From contig NZ_BNBE01000001.1 of assembly GCF_014654895.1 (NCBI RefSeq), positions 2,170,001 to 2,234,000 on the forward strand: DNA of 64,000 bases. The letters run 5' to 3'. The position numbers and the translations under genes are program-made. Below are positions 31,997 through 40,700 of the stretch, in pieces (positions within the stretch are counted from its first letter, which is position 1; each line of letters starts with the position of its first letter). The notes below the pieces were generated by a model. It had not been told where the DNA came from. It ran no database searches and saw only the letters and a program-made list of their open reading frames with translations. This DNA is from Streptomyces filamentosus. GTDB taxonomy: Bacteria > Actinomycetota > Actinomycetes > Streptomycetales > Streptomycetaceae.

Positions 31997-34900
31997 CTAG
32001 TCGAACCAGCGGTCGCGGGCCAGTTCGGTGGTGCGCGTGGGGTCCTCCAGGAGGGCGGCCACCTCGAAGCGGCGGGGCCACTGGCGGGTGGCCCAGGCGA
32101 GGGCGGCGGCGACGCCTTCCAGGGTGGCGGCGTGGAGGGTGCCGTCGGGGGTGCGGCGCCAGTCGAGTTCGGTGCCGCCCGCGCGGAGCTCCTCGTGTTC
32201 GAGGTACGTCGCGGGGGTGGAGGGGCCGAGGAGGGCGTGGACGGCGGCGGGGACCTCGTGCTCCTCGCCCTCCGTGGTGACCTCCGCGTCGATCGCCTCG
32301 CTCAGACGGCGGACCTGGAGGAGTTCCGCCAGGTCGGCGGCCCGGGACGGGGAGACCGGGAGGAGGGGGACGCCCGCGGTGAGCGGGAGGAGGTCGGGCG
32401 CGTCGGCGACCAGCGCGTCCGCCGCGTCGACGACGACCGGTTCGCCGTCGACGACCGCCCGCAGCTCGTCGGGCAGGGTGACCTGCTCGGGGTCGAGGTC
32501 GGCGAGCGCCGTGTACAGGGCGTGCAGCTGCGCGCCGGTGACCTCGCGGTCCGGGTCGGCGAGGCGCGCGAGGAGCTCCGCCGCGCCGCCCGGCTCGTCG
32601 AGGAGCGCGGCGACGGAGGTGCGGACGCCGAGCGCGCGCAGGACCTGCTCGTCGTCGAAGCCGGTCGCGTCGACGGAGTCGTACAGGCCGGCGAGGAGCG
32701 GGTCGGTGCCCGCCGCCCGCAGGCCCGCGGGGCGGCGCCCGGCGAGGACCGGGTGGTCGCGCAGCCACCAGGCCGTGTACGAGCGGACGTTCTCCGTCGT
32801 GCCGTCCGGGAGGAGGACCCGTACGGGCTGGGTGAGGGCGTCCCGCAGCGGCGGCCGCGCCAGCAGGGCCAGCGCCTGCGGCCAGGCGTCGTCGTCGACC
32901 AGGTCCAGGTCCCGTACGGCGACGATCTCGGTCGCCACCGGCGGCACCACGGCCTCCGGCAGCCGGTCCAGGACGTCCTCGCACCACACGTCGACCGCGT
33001 CGAGGAGGCCCGCGTCGTCCGGCTCCGGGTAGTCGCCCTCGCGGGGCTCCAGGTCGTCGGGGTCGAGGACCAGGTCGGTGGCGCGGACCAGCGCGAAGTT
33101 CGCGAGGACGCCGCAGGCCGCGAGCGGGGCCTCGCCCCAGCGTTCGGCCAGCTCGGCGTCCACGAAGGGCAGTTCGTCCTCGCGGACGATCGCGGCGAAC
33201 GGCGAGCCGGGCAGCAGGAGTTCACCGGCCGGCGCGAGTTCGCCGTCCTCGTCGGGCAGGGCGAGCGCGCCCAGCCACGGCTCGTCGCCCGGGGCGAGGT
33301 CCGCGTCCCGGACCAACCCGAGGACGGTCTCGGCGAGTTCGTCCGCGTCGAGCGCGTCCTCGTCCCAGACCTCCCCCGCGTCCAGCGAGGCCGCGACCGC
33401 CGCCCGCACCTGAGGAGTCGTCAGGACCGCGCGAGGGGTGGCCGGGAGGGCCCCCAGCTTCTCCAGGAGCGGGTGCGCGGCCTCCGGGTGCGCCACCTTC
33501 AGGCCCAGCCGGGCCAGTTCGGCCGGCGTACCCTCCTGCGGCAGCAGCACCTGCCGGGGGCCGATCGCCGTACGGCCCGAGTCCAGCGGCACCGGCAGGC
33601 CGGTGAGCCGGTCCGGGTCGACGCCGGCGAGGGAGTCGTACAGCCGCCGCCACCAGCCCGGCGCCCGCTCCACGCCCGCGAGCCGGTCCACCGCCTCCGT
33701 CAGCGGCACCCGGCCCACGCCGAGCGTCCGCAGCTCCGGGCGGCGCTCCAGGCCCGCCGGGAGGAGCGTCGGGAACACCTCGGCGAGCACGGCGACCGTC
33801 TCCGCGCCCGCGCCCTCCACGACCTCCGCCTCGATCGGGCGGAGCGCCGGAACGTCCTCCGACGCCACCGCCGGGGGGAGGAACGCGACCCGCGGCAGCA
33901 GGTCGAGGACCGCCTCGCGCAGCGCCCCGTCGAGCGGTCCCTTGCCGAGCGGGCCCGGCACGAGGTCGAGCGCGCCGGTCGTCACCGGCCGCCAGTCGGC
34001 GAGGAGTTCGGCGTACGCCTCGGCCGCCCGCCGCACCAGGAAGTCCGTCAGCGGCCCCGGCGCCGGGTGGCGGCGGGCCGTGTCCAGCGGCAGCGAGGCG
34101 ATGAGCAGCGCGGGCAGGCCGAGCGGCTCGTCGGTGGGGGTCGGCGCGTGCACCACGGGGGCGGTGCGGGGGTGGCGGGGGGCGCCGTCGCCGTCCACCG
34201 GCACGGCCCAGGTGACCGACCAGTGCGGGCGCAGCCGCTCCTCGACCGGGCGGTCCCTGAGGAGGTCCGCGTCGAGCGCGCCGGTGCGGGTGACGGTCCG
34301 CCAGCGGTGCGGGCCGTCGTCGGCGGCGGAGTCCTCGATCCGGACGTACCCCTCGTCCTCGGACCGGGTGAGGGTACGGGTGCCGTCCGCCGTCTCCACG
34401 ACGACCTCGGCCAGGCCCGGGAGGGTCAGCAGCAGCGCGTCGTCCACGGACCCCAGCAGCCGCTCCGCGAGGGCCTGCGCGGCGGCGTCCCGCAGCGGCA
34501 GGACGACGACGGTGTCGTACCCGTCGGGCGCGGTGCCCTCGGCGGGCAGCGGCAGCCGGAGGAGGGGTACGTGGCCGTCCCTGCGGCGCAGTTCGTCGCC
34601 GAGGCCCGGCGCGTGGCGGGCCACGTCGGCGGCCAGTCCGCGGGCCTCCGCGAGGGACCAGCGGACGCCGCCGTGCCGGCCCAGGACCGCCGGCTCGTCC
34701 GAGACGGCGAGGACCGCGGCGAAACCGACGCCGAAGCGGCCCACGGCCGTCGTCGCGTCCCGCTCGGTCCGCTTCGCCGACGCGCGGAGCGTGGACAGCG
34801 ACTCGACGCCGGTCGCGTCGAGCGGGGCGCCCGTGTTCGCGGCGGCCAGCACCGCGGGGCTGTCCGCGTCGGCCGGGTGCAGGGTGAGCCGGAGCCGGCC

Positions 34901-35116
34901 CGTCACGCCCGCGCGGGCGGCGGCGTCGGCGGCGTTCTGCGCGAGCTCCACGACGAGCCGGTCCCGGTAGCCGCCGAGCGCCAGGTCCTCCTCGGCGTTC
35001 GCGTCCTCCCGGAAGCGGGCCGGCGAGGCGGTCCAGGCGTCCAGGACGCCTCTGCGGAGCCGGGCGGTGCCGAAGGGGTCGCTTCCGTCGGTCGTCGTCC
35101 GGACGGTGACGCTCAC
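31997..35116 (-). CDS. Sacsin N-terminal-like GHKL ATPase, 1039 residues
   Basis: A very large predicted cytoplasmic protein with an HSP90-like (GHKL) ATPase fold at its N-terminus: ELAQNAADAAARAG (N61, the Mg2+-binding Asn helix), AANTGAPLDATG (94-98, Asp of the usual DxGxG replaced by Asn) and GRFGVGFAAVL (126-136, the lid glycines). The rest is acidic, without recognised domains, in the manner of sacsin-type or McrB-like regulatory ATPases; function is unknown although orthologues are widespread in Streptomyces. GTG 35114-35116 follows GGAG at 7 nt. Upstream lies a 395-bp repeat-rich intergenic region and then the co-oriented DUF3027 gene. Confidence 0.88.
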   Translation of the reverse strand: MSVTVRTTTDGSDPFGTARLRRGVLDAWTASPARFREDANAEEDLALGGYRDRLVVELAQNAADAAARAGVTGRLRLTLHPADADSPAVLAAANTGAPLDATGVESLSTLRASAKRTERDATTAVGRFGVGFAAVLAVSDEPAVLGRHGGVRWSLAEARGLAADVARHAPGLGDELRRRDGHVPLLRLPLPAEGTAPDGYDTVVVLPLRDAAAQALAERLLGSVDDALLLTLPGLAEVVVETADGTRTLTRSEDEGYVRIEDSAADDGPHRWRTVTRTGALDADLLRDRPVEERLRPHWSVTWAVPVDGDGAPRHPRTAPVVHAPTPTDEPLGLPALLIASLPLDTARRHPAPGPLTDFLVRRAAEAYAELLADWRPVTTGALDLVPGPLGKGPLDGALREAVLDLLPRVAFLPPAVASEDVPALRPIEAEVVEGAGAETVAVLAEVFPTLLPAGLERRPELRTLGVGRVPLTEAVDRLAGVERAPGWWRRLYDSLAGVDPDRLTGLPVPLDSGRTAIGPRQVLLPQEGTPAELARLGLKVAHPEAAHPLLEKLGALPATPRAVLTTPQVRAAVAASLDAGEVWDEDALDADELAETVLGLVRDADLAPGDEPWLGALALPDEDGELAPAGELLLPGSPFAAIVREDELPFVDAELAERWGEAPLAACGVLANFALVRATDLVLDPDDLEPREGDYPEPDDAGLLDAVDVWCEDVLDRLPEAVVPPVATEIVAVRDLDLVDDDAWPQALALLARPPLRDALTQPVRVLLPDGTTENVRSYTAWWLRDHPVLAGRRPAGLRAAGTDPLLAGLYDSVDATGFDDEQVLRALGVRTSVAALLDEPGGAAELLARLADPDREVTGAQLHALYTALADLDPEQVTLPDELRAVVDGEPVVVDAADALVADAPDLLPLTAGVPLLPVSPSRAADLAELLQVRRLSEAIDAEVTTEGEEHEVPAAVHALLGPSTPATYLEHEELRAGGTELDWRRTPDGTLHAATLEGVAAALAWATRQWPRRFEVAALLEDPTRTTELARDRWFD

Positions 35117-35344
35117 GTCGTTACTCCACTCTGATGGGCCGCACCTTCGGTACCGCGACGAAGGTACCGCGCCCTGCCACCGCGCCCCCGCCACGGCTGG
35201 CCGAATCCCCCCGGGCCCGCGCGGGCTGCGCCCGCGTCCCCGTCGCACCTGCGGGCTGCGCCCGGCGGCCCTGTGGGCAGGCGTCCCGCAGGGCGGGACG
35301 GGTGGGCACGGGGACGGCGCCCTCTGCCGCGCCCAGGCTTACGC

Positions 35345-35393
35345 GCCTGGACCCGCACCCCGTGCACGAGGCACTTGGGGTGCGGGTCCAGGC
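35345..35393. repeat. Very long intergenic hairpin
   Basis: A 17-bp perfect stem (35345-35361 with 35377-35393; arm GCCTGGACCCGCACCCC) continues after a 2-nt TT bulge as GTGC/GCAC (35362-35365 with 35371-35374) closing a 5-nt loop ACGAG. The total is 21 paired positions. It is not adjacent to any stop codon, so it is a mobile-type intergenic repeat or structured RNA element, not an ordinary terminator. Confidence 0.7.
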
Positions 35394-35420
35394 CCGGAAG
35401 CGGAGGCACCCGCGAGGGGT

Positions 35421-35482
35421 GCCGTTCCGTCGTGCCCACCCGTTCCGCCCCGGCGCAACGACTGCCCACGACGGAACGGCGG
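35421..35482. repeat. Dispersed 50-bp intergenic repeat, copy 2, in a larger hairpin
   Basis: Positions 35433-35482 match the block at 18961-19010 at 47 of 50 positions. In this copy an outer inverted repeat, GCCGTTCCGTCGTG (35421-35434) with CACGACGGAACGGC (35467-35480), closes the element into a 14-bp stem, while CGTTCCGCC / GGCGCAACG inside forms an imperfect smaller stem. Confidence 0.75.
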
Positions 35483-35511
35483 CGCCCGCAACGAAACGGC
35501 GGCGGCGTGGG

Positions 35512-36438
35512 TCAGGAGTGGCCCAGGTCCTCCGAGGTGGTGTCGGGGGTGGGGACGGAGCCGGAGTCGGCGGGGGGGCGGAGGGGGAAGGGGTCGACGG
35601 CGGTGGAGTCGAGGACGGGTTCCGCGAGGGCCGGCGGGGCCGGCATGACGGCGGCTTCCGAGTGGCCGCCGCAGCCGTACGCGAGGGAGACCACGCGGCC
35701 GTCCGCCGGGGACAGTTCGTTGGCGCAGAGGCCGAAGGACTGGCGCAGGGAGCCGGCCAGCGGGACCAGGAAGGCGCAGGACTGGCAGGTGGCGGGCGCC
35801 GCCTGGGCCATGGGGGTGCGGGGGCCGAAGGACTCGTCCCAGCGGTCGGCCGCGAGCCGGAGGCCGTACCGGGAGAGGACCCGGGCGCGGCCCATGCCGA
35901 GCTCGTCGGCGACGGCCGCGATCGCGCCGCGGGTCGGCGCCCGGTCGGTGATCTCCGCGTCCTCGGCGTCGAGGTGGTCGGCCAGTTCGGGGGAGAGCAC
36001 GGAGTTCGGCGGCGGGGCGTCCTCGCCGGTGTAGCCGGGCTCCAGACGCGGGTCGTCCTCGGCGGTCGGCAGGAGGTCGCCGGGGCCGAGGTCGCCGGGC
36101 CGCAGCCGCTCGCTCCACGGCACCCATTCGGGTGCGAGGAGGGCGTCGGCGCCGGGCAGCAGGACGGTTTCGTCGAGGGTGACGTTCTTCGCCCGGGAGG
36201 CACGGGTGACCGTCACGGCCCAGCGCCAGCCGCGGTAGCCGGGCTCCTTGCACTCGAAGAAGTGCGTGACGACCCGGTCACCCTCCGCGAGGACGCCGGA
36301 GTGCTCGCCGACGACGCCCGGCGCGGCCGCCTCTTCGGCGGCCTCCCGGGCGAGGTCTACGGCCTCGGCGCAGAGGCGGTCGGGGGCCGGGGTACGCGTG
36401 GCTCGCGGGGTACGGTCTCGCGTCGTCGCAGCACTCAC
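35512..36438 (-). CDS. DUF3027 domain-containing protein
   Basis: A 308-residue actinobacterial protein of the DUF3027 family. The conserved core is HFFECKEPGYRGWRWAVTVTRA and LLPGADALLAPEWVPWSERLRPGDLGPGD; a Cys cluster (TCQSCAFLVPL, FGLCANELSP, AYGCGGHSEA) in the second half looks like a zinc site. The C-terminal tail is Pro/Ser-rich. Function unknown. GTG 36436-36438 is used, with AGGAG about 14 nt upstream, so the exact start is less certain. Divergent-side region up to 37064 is noncoding. Confidence 0.88.
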   Translation of the reverse strand: MSAATTRDRTPRATRTPAPDRLCAEAVDLAREAAEEAAAPGVVGEHSGVLAEGDRVVTHFFECKEPGYRGWRWAVTVTRASRAKNVTLDETVLLPGADALLAPEWVPWSERLRPGDLGPGDLLPTAEDDPRLEPGYTGEDAPPPNSVLSPELADHLDAEDAEITDRAPTRGAIAAVADELGMGRARVLSRYGLRLAADRWDESFGPRTPMAQAAPATCQSCAFLVPLAGSLRQSFGLCANELSPADGRVVSLAYGCGGHSEAAVMPAPPALAEPVLDSTAVDPFPLRPPADSGSVPTPDTTSEDLGHS

Positions 36439-37064
36439 AGGTCTCGCTTCTCTCCTACGCCGTCTCACGGGTGCGCCGGCCGAGGAACGGGAGCGAGGCT
36501 CCGGGAGCGGGGCGGGCGGAGCGGACCTGGGGGCCGCATCGACGTCCGCACCCGACCGGTCTCACACGTCTCGGGCGCACCTATTCGTCATCCATTCTGC
36601 GGGATGCCGAAGGGGCGCGCGGCCGAGAGGAACCGCCGGTGGCGCGCTACGCACGCTACCCCGTTCGCGGGCCTGGGCCCACCTGCGCGCCCCAAGTGAC
36701 CCGGATCGGGCCCCGGCCGGCCCCGGAACCACGCGGTTCCCCGCCCGTGCTTTTTCCTTGCCGCCCGGGGCTTTCCCGCCGCTCCTCCCCCGTTTTCCCC
36801 GCTTCCGACGGAGTCTTCGCCCTGAGTCCCCGTCCGGGGCCCCCTCCGAAGTCCGCCCCGGCTCACGCCCCGCCTCACGACCCGGATTCCGCCCCGGATC
36901 CCGCCCCTGATCCGGAGGGGGCTCCGGACCTCCTCCGGCGCTTCTCCACCGTTTCCCGTGCTCCCGGCGGTTCCGCCCGCCTTCCGGCGTGTCCCGGGCG
37001 GTCCGACACCCCCGGGGGCGGCGGGCTCGGTTCGGGCGGGGGGCCGGTGGGGCACTATGAGGTG
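36439..37064. other. Long noncoding interval upstream of the MFS gene
   Basis: This 626-bp stretch is open in several frames but none shows a convincing protein. The plus strand is markedly pyrimidine-rich from about 36720 to 36960. A 12-bp period repeat occurs at 36856-36915. The promoter of the DUF3027 gene and that of the MFS gene must lie here; an AT-richer patch at about 36580-36605 is the best candidate for the former. Confidence 0.5.
36856..36915. repeat. Five imperfect 12-bp tandem repeats
   Basis: Units at 36856, 36868, 36880, 36892 and 36904 follow CCCCGGATCACG-like sequence (for example CCCCGGCTCACG, CCCCGCCTCACG, CCCCGGATCCCG). On the minus strand they would encode a PGR-rich repeat, but no credible gene carries it. 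Confidence 0.5.
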
Positions 37065-38438
37065 GTGGCAGCCGCGCGGTCAGGTCCATCCCCCGACCGG
37101 CCCGGGCCGCTCCGCCGAGCGGGCCGGGCGGTGGGGCGTGTCCTGCACCTGCCGTTCACGGGGACCGCGAAGGGGATCCGGCGGGCGACGCACGCCCACG
37201 GGGCGGGCGAGTCGGGGCTCGGGAAGCTGATCGAGCTGCACGCGGTGAACGGCGCCGGGGACGTGATGATCACGGTGGCGCTCGCGTCGACCGTGTTCTT
37301 CTCGGTGCCGACCGACGAGGCCCGCGGCCGGGTGGCGCTCTACCTGGCCATCACCATGGCCCCGTTCACGCTCCTCGCGCCCGTCATCGGGCCCCTGCTG
37401 GACCGGCTGCCGCACGGGCGGCGGGCGGCGATGGCGGCGGCGATGCTGGCCCGGGCGGTCCTGGCGGTGCTGATGTCGGGCGCGGTCGCGACGGGCGGGA
37501 TCGAGCTGTATCCGGCGGCGCTCGGGGTGCTGGTGACGTCGAAGGCGTACGGGGTGGTGCGCAGCGCCGTGGTGCCCCGGCTGCTGCCGCCGGGCTTCTC
37601 GCTGGTGAAGGCGAACTCGCGGGTGACGCTCGCGGGGCTGCTCGCGACGGGCATCGCCGCCCCGGTGGGGGCGGGGCTCCAGCTGGTCGGGCCGCGCTGG
37701 CCGCTGTTCGGGGCGTGCGCGCTGTTCCTGCTCGGGACGTACTGGGCAGTGCGGATGCCGCCCAAGGTGGACTCGGCGAAGGGCGAGCGGCGGGCGCACC
37801 TGCTGACGCACGGGGAGCGGAAGCCGAGCCTGCGGACGGTGGGCCCGGCGGTGCTGCACGGGCTCCAGGCGAACGCGGCGCAGCGGATGCTCTCCGGCTT
37901 CCTGATCTTCTTCCTGGCGTTCCTGCTGCGCGAGCATCCGCTGTCGGGGCAGTCGGCGGCGGTGTCGCTGGGGATCGTCGGGGTCGCGGCGGGAGTGGGG
38001 AACGCGTGCGGGACGGCGGCGGGGTCGCTGCTGCGGGACCGGGGGCACCGGCCCGAGGTGATCATCGCCACCATGATCTCGACGGTCCTCGCCGCCGCCG
38101 TCTGCGCGGCCGTCTTCTTCGGCGGGGTGATGGTCGCGGTCCTCGGCGCGGTCGCCGGGCTGACGCAGGCCCTGTCGAAGCTGTCGCTGGACGCGCTGAT
38201 CCAGCGGGACGTGCCGGAGGCCGTGCGGACCTCCGCCTTCGCCCGCTCCGAGACGGCGCTCCAGATGGCCTGGGTGGTGGGCGGCGCCCTCGGGATCGCG
38301 ATGCCGCTGAACGGGACGGTGGGGATGGCCGTGGCGGCCGGCTTCCTGGCGATCGGCGCCCTCCTCGCCGTACGGGGCCTGCTGTCGTCGCGCGGGCCCG
38401 GCGCCTCCGACCGCCCGCAGCGCGCGAAGGTCGCCTGA
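37065..38438 (+). CDS. MFS transporter, actinobacterial conserved type
   Basis: A 457-residue major facilitator with about twelve helices. Conserved segments are HAHGAGESGLGKLIELHAVNG, GDVMITVALASTVFFSVPTDEARGRVALYL and GPLLDRLPHGRRAAMA, the last being the loop 2-3 motif. GTG 37065 is chosen over the long upstream reading frame because the familiar protein begins VAAARSG just before the conserved LHLPFTGTAKGIRRATHAHG block; GTG 37062 is an adjacent alternative. Substrate unknown. It is followed by the DUF2771 and menaquinone genes. Confidence 0.88.
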   Translation: MAAARSGPSPDRPGPLRRAGRAVGRVLHLPFTGTAKGIRRATHAHGAGESGLGKLIELHAVNGAGDVMITVALASTVFFSVPTDEARGRVALYLAITMAPFTLLAPVIGPLLDRLPHGRRAAMAAAMLARAVLAVLMSGAVATGGIELYPAALGVLVTSKAYGVVRSAVVPRLLPPGFSLVKANSRVTLAGLLATGIAAPVGAGLQLVGPRWPLFGACALFLLGTYWAVRMPPKVDSAKGERRAHLLTHGERKPSLRTVGPAVLHGLQANAAQRMLSGFLIFFLAFLLREHPLSGQSAAVSLGIVGVAAGVGNACGTAAGSLLRDRGHRPEVIIATMISTVLAAAVCAAVFFGGVMVAVLGAVAGLTQALSKLSLDALIQRDVPEAVRTSAFARSETALQMAWVVGGALGIAMPLNGTVGMAVAAGFLAIGALLAVRGLLSSRGPGASDRPQRAKVA

Positions 38439-38562
38439 GCGGTCCCCGTACGGAAGCCGCACGGGAGCCGCGGAGGGGCCGTACGGGCGCACGGGGTGGC
38501 GGGTGCGCGCCGCGCCGTACCCCCGCGTGGCAGCGGCGCGGCGGCCCGATAGCCTTCGGCTC

Positions 38563-39042
38563 ATGACCGTTGCGTTCTTCTCCGGCTCGCGCCGCCGGGC
38601 CGCCGTCGCCCTCGGGGCCGTCTCCGCCGGGCTCCTCGTCCTCTCCGCCTGCGATAAGCCGACCCCGATCGCGACCCTCACGGTCGGGACCGAATCGGTC
38701 AACTCCGAGGCCGCCTGCTACAACGACGGCGACCCCATCAAGGAGTCCGACGTCCAGAAGTGCCTGAACAAGAAGGCCGAGAAGTCGATCACCGTCGCCA
38801 TGGACGACAAGATCCGCTTCGGCGTGGACCCGTCGGTCGCCGACAACGGCTGGACCATCTTCCTGGGCGGCCAGCAGGCCGAGCAGGAGCCGTACAAGAA
38901 GACGTACCGGACCATTCCGGCCAGCGCCTTCTTCTCCAGCCAGACCGGCGAGGTCCCGGACGAGACCCAGGTGACGATCGTCGAGAACACCGGGAAGACG
39001 CTCACCGGCATCTGGCACTTCAAGCTGAAGAAGGAATCCTGA
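38563..39042 (+). CDS. DUF2771 family lipoprotein
   Basis: A 159-residue protein with a lipoprotein signal (basic RRR, hydrophobic core, lipobox LSAC with Cys30), therefore anchored on the outside of the membrane. The mature part carries the DUF2771 pattern (FRTI-like YRTIPASAFFSSQTG, NTGKTLTGIWHFKLKKE). Function unknown. TAGCCT (38550-38555) ends 7 nt before the ATG, a leaderless arrangement. Its stop is 7 bp before the mqnB start, so it may be cotranscribed with the menaquinone genes. Confidence 0.88.
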   Translation: MTVAFFSGSRRRAAVALGAVSAGLLVLSACDKPTPIATLTVGTESVNSEAACYNDGDPIKESDVQKCLNKKAEKSITVAMDDKIRFGVDPSVADNGWTIFLGGQQAEQEPYKKTYRTIPASAFFSSQTGEVPDETQVTIVENTGKTLTGIWHFKLKKES

Positions 39043-39049
39043 TCCTCCG

Positions 39050-39811
39050 GTGCCGCACCGGATCCTGATCGTGACGGCCGTGGCGGCGGAGGCAGACTCC
39101 GTCGCCGGCGGTCTCGCGGACCTGGCCCGCCCGGCCGGGGAGCTCCCCGTCCCGGGCGGTCTCCTGCTGCGCCGTTACGGGACCACCGGCCCCGCGGACG
39201 TCTCCGTGGACGTCCTCGTGGGCGGGGTCGGACCCGCCGCCGTCGCCGCCTCGACCGGGGCCGCGCTCGCCCGGGCCGCACTCGCCGGCGAGCCGTACCA
39301 CCTCGTCGTCTCCGCCGGGATCGCCGGCGGTTTCCCGGGCCGCGCCCCGCTCGGCTCGCTCGTCGTGTCGGACGCGGTCGTCGCCGCCGACCTGGGCGCC
39401 GACACCCCCGAGGGCTATCTGCCCGTGGAGGAGCTGGGCTTCGGCCGCTCCGTCCACGCCGTGCCCGCCGCCCTCACCGGACCCGTCGCCGCCGCCCTCG
39501 CGGCCGCCGGGCTCCCGCACACCACCGGCGGCGTGCTGACCGTCTCCACCGTCACCGGCACCGCCGTCCGCGCCGCCGAGCTGGCCGCCCGGCACCCGGG
39601 GGCCGCCGCCGAGGCGATGGAGGGCTTCGGCGTCGCCGAGGCCGCCGCCGCGCACGGCGCCGCCGTCCTGGAACTGCGGGCCGTGTCGAACGCCGTGGGA
39701 CCCCGCGACCGCGCCGCCTGGCGGATCGGCGAGGCCCTCACCGCGCTCCGGGCCGCCACCGCGGCCCTCGTACCCGCCCTCGGCACCCTGGAGGCCCGGC
39801 CGTGCAGCTGA
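39050..39811 (+). CDS. mqnB: Futalosine hydrolase
   Basis: A 253-residue nucleosidase-fold protein that cleaves futalosine to dehypoxanthine futalosine and hypoxanthine in the alternative menaquinone pathway. Landmarks: LIVTAVAAEADSV at the N-terminus, VGGVGPAAVAASTGAALA, VVSAGIAGGFPGRAPLGSLVVSD and the purine/ribose-binding AEAMEGFGVAEAAAAHG with the catalytic-region acid. GTG 39050 gives the expected N-terminus; GTG 39071 is possible. Overlaps mqnD by 10 bp. The other mqn genes are elsewhere. Confidence 0.95.
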   Translation: MPHRILIVTAVAAEADSVAGGLADLARPAGELPVPGGLLLRRYGTTGPADVSVDVLVGGVGPAAVAASTGAALARAALAGEPYHLVVSAGIAGGFPGRAPLGSLVVSDAVVAADLGADTPEGYLPVEELGFGRSVHAVPAALTGPVAAALAAAGLPHTTGGVLTVSTVTGTAVRAAELAARHPGAAAEAMEGFGVAEAAAAHGAAVLELRAVSNAVGPRDRAAWRIGEALTALRAATAALVPALGTLEARPCS

Positions 39812-40653
39812 AGATCGCCTACTCGCCCTGCCCGAACGACACCTTCGTCTTCGACGCCTGGGCCCACGGCCGCGTCCCCGGCGCCCCGCGCCTCGACGTC
39901 ACCTTCGCCGACATCGACGTCACCAACGGCTGGGCGGAGGGCGGCGCCGACGACCACGACGTCCTGAAGGTGTCGTACGCGGTCCTGCCGTGGATCCTCG
40001 ACGAGTACGCGCTGCTGCCCTGCGGCGGGGCGCTCGGCCGGGGCTGCGGCCCGCTGGTCCTCACCCGGGAGCCCGGGAGCGGGGCCGACCTGGCGGGGAA
40101 GACCGTCGCCGTGCCGAGCGAGCGCTCGACCGCGTACCTGCTCTTCCGGCTGTGGGCGGCCGAGACCGTGCCCGGCGGGGTCGGCGAGGTCGTCGTGCTG
40201 CCGTTCCACGAGATCATGCCCGCCGTCCGGGACGGGAAGGTCGACGCGGGGCTCGTCATCCACGAGGCCCGCTTCACCTACGCGTCGTACGGGCTGCACC
40301 GCCTCGCCGACATGGGCGAGCACTGGGAGTCCACCACCGGCCTCCCGATCCCGCTCGGCGCGATCGTCGCCCGCCGCTCCCTGGGCGAGGAGGCGCTGCG
40401 GCTGCTCGCCGACTCCGCCCGGCGCTCGGTGCGCATGGCGTGGGACGACCCGGAGGTCTCCCGGCCGTACGTCATGGAGCACGCGCAGGAGATGGACCCG
40501 AAGGTCGCCGACCAGCACATCGGGCTGTACGTGAACGAGTTCACCGCCGACCTCGGCGAGGACGGCTACGCGGCGGTCCGGGGCCTGCTCACCCGGGCCG
40601 CGGCCGAGGGCCTCGTGCCGCCCCTCGGCCCGGACGCGCTGGCCTTCCCGTAG
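39802..40653 (+). CDS. mqnD: 1,4-dihydroxy-6-naphthoate synthase
   Basis: A 283-residue periplasmic-binding-fold enzyme that converts cyclic dehypoxanthine futalosine to 1,4-dihydroxy-6-naphthoate. It starts LKIAYSPCPNDTFVFDAW, the MqnD signature, and contains DVLKVSYAVLPWILDEYALL, VAVPSERSTAYLLFRLW and VDAGLVIHEARFTYASYGL with the catalytic-region His. GTG 39802 overlaps the end of mqnB by 10 bp. Followed by a hairpin terminator. Confidence 0.96.
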   Translation: MQLKIAYSPCPNDTFVFDAWAHGRVPGAPRLDVTFADIDVTNGWAEGGADDHDVLKVSYAVLPWILDEYALLPCGGALGRGCGPLVLTREPGSGADLAGKTVAVPSERSTAYLLFRLWAAETVPGGVGEVVVLPFHEIMPAVRDGKVDAGLVIHEARFTYASYGLHRLADMGEHWESTTGLPIPLGAIVARRSLGEEALRLLADSARRSVRMAWDDPEVSRPYVMEHAQEMDPKVADQHIGLYVNEFTADLGEDGYAAVRGLLTRAAAEGLVPPLGPDALAFP

Positions 40654-40686
40654 GACCCCGGGGCCTCCTCGCGGGCCCCGGGTCCT
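40652..40686. terminator. Terminator after mqnD
   Basis: A 13-bp stem with a single bulged C (AGGACC outside, CGGGGCC inside; 40652-40665 with 40674-40686) begins at the mqnD stop codon and lies before the convergent cold-shock gene. Confidence 0.6.
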
Positions 40687-40700
40687 CCCCTGAGGGGCGC

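Larger units (their letters stand above)
35117..35511. other. Repeat-rich intergenic region between DUF3027 and the sacsin-like gene
   Basis: I see no credible gene here. Besides the two elements listed separately, GCGGGCTGCGCCCG occurs twice around 35220-35262. The region probably contains the promoter of the sacsin-like gene near its left end. The DUF3027 stop is only 30 bp from the right-hand repeat, which may terminate that gene. Confidence 0.6.

Noticed and set aside
31895..35134. 1079-codon plus-strand frame opposite the sacsin-like gene
   Set aside because: Shadow frame; the minus strand has GHKL motifs and a proper ribosome site.
36562..37089. 175-codon minus-strand ORF with PGR repeats
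   Set aside because: Composition is that of noncoding GC-rich repeats, no ribosome site, no known family, and it runs into the start of the MFS gene.
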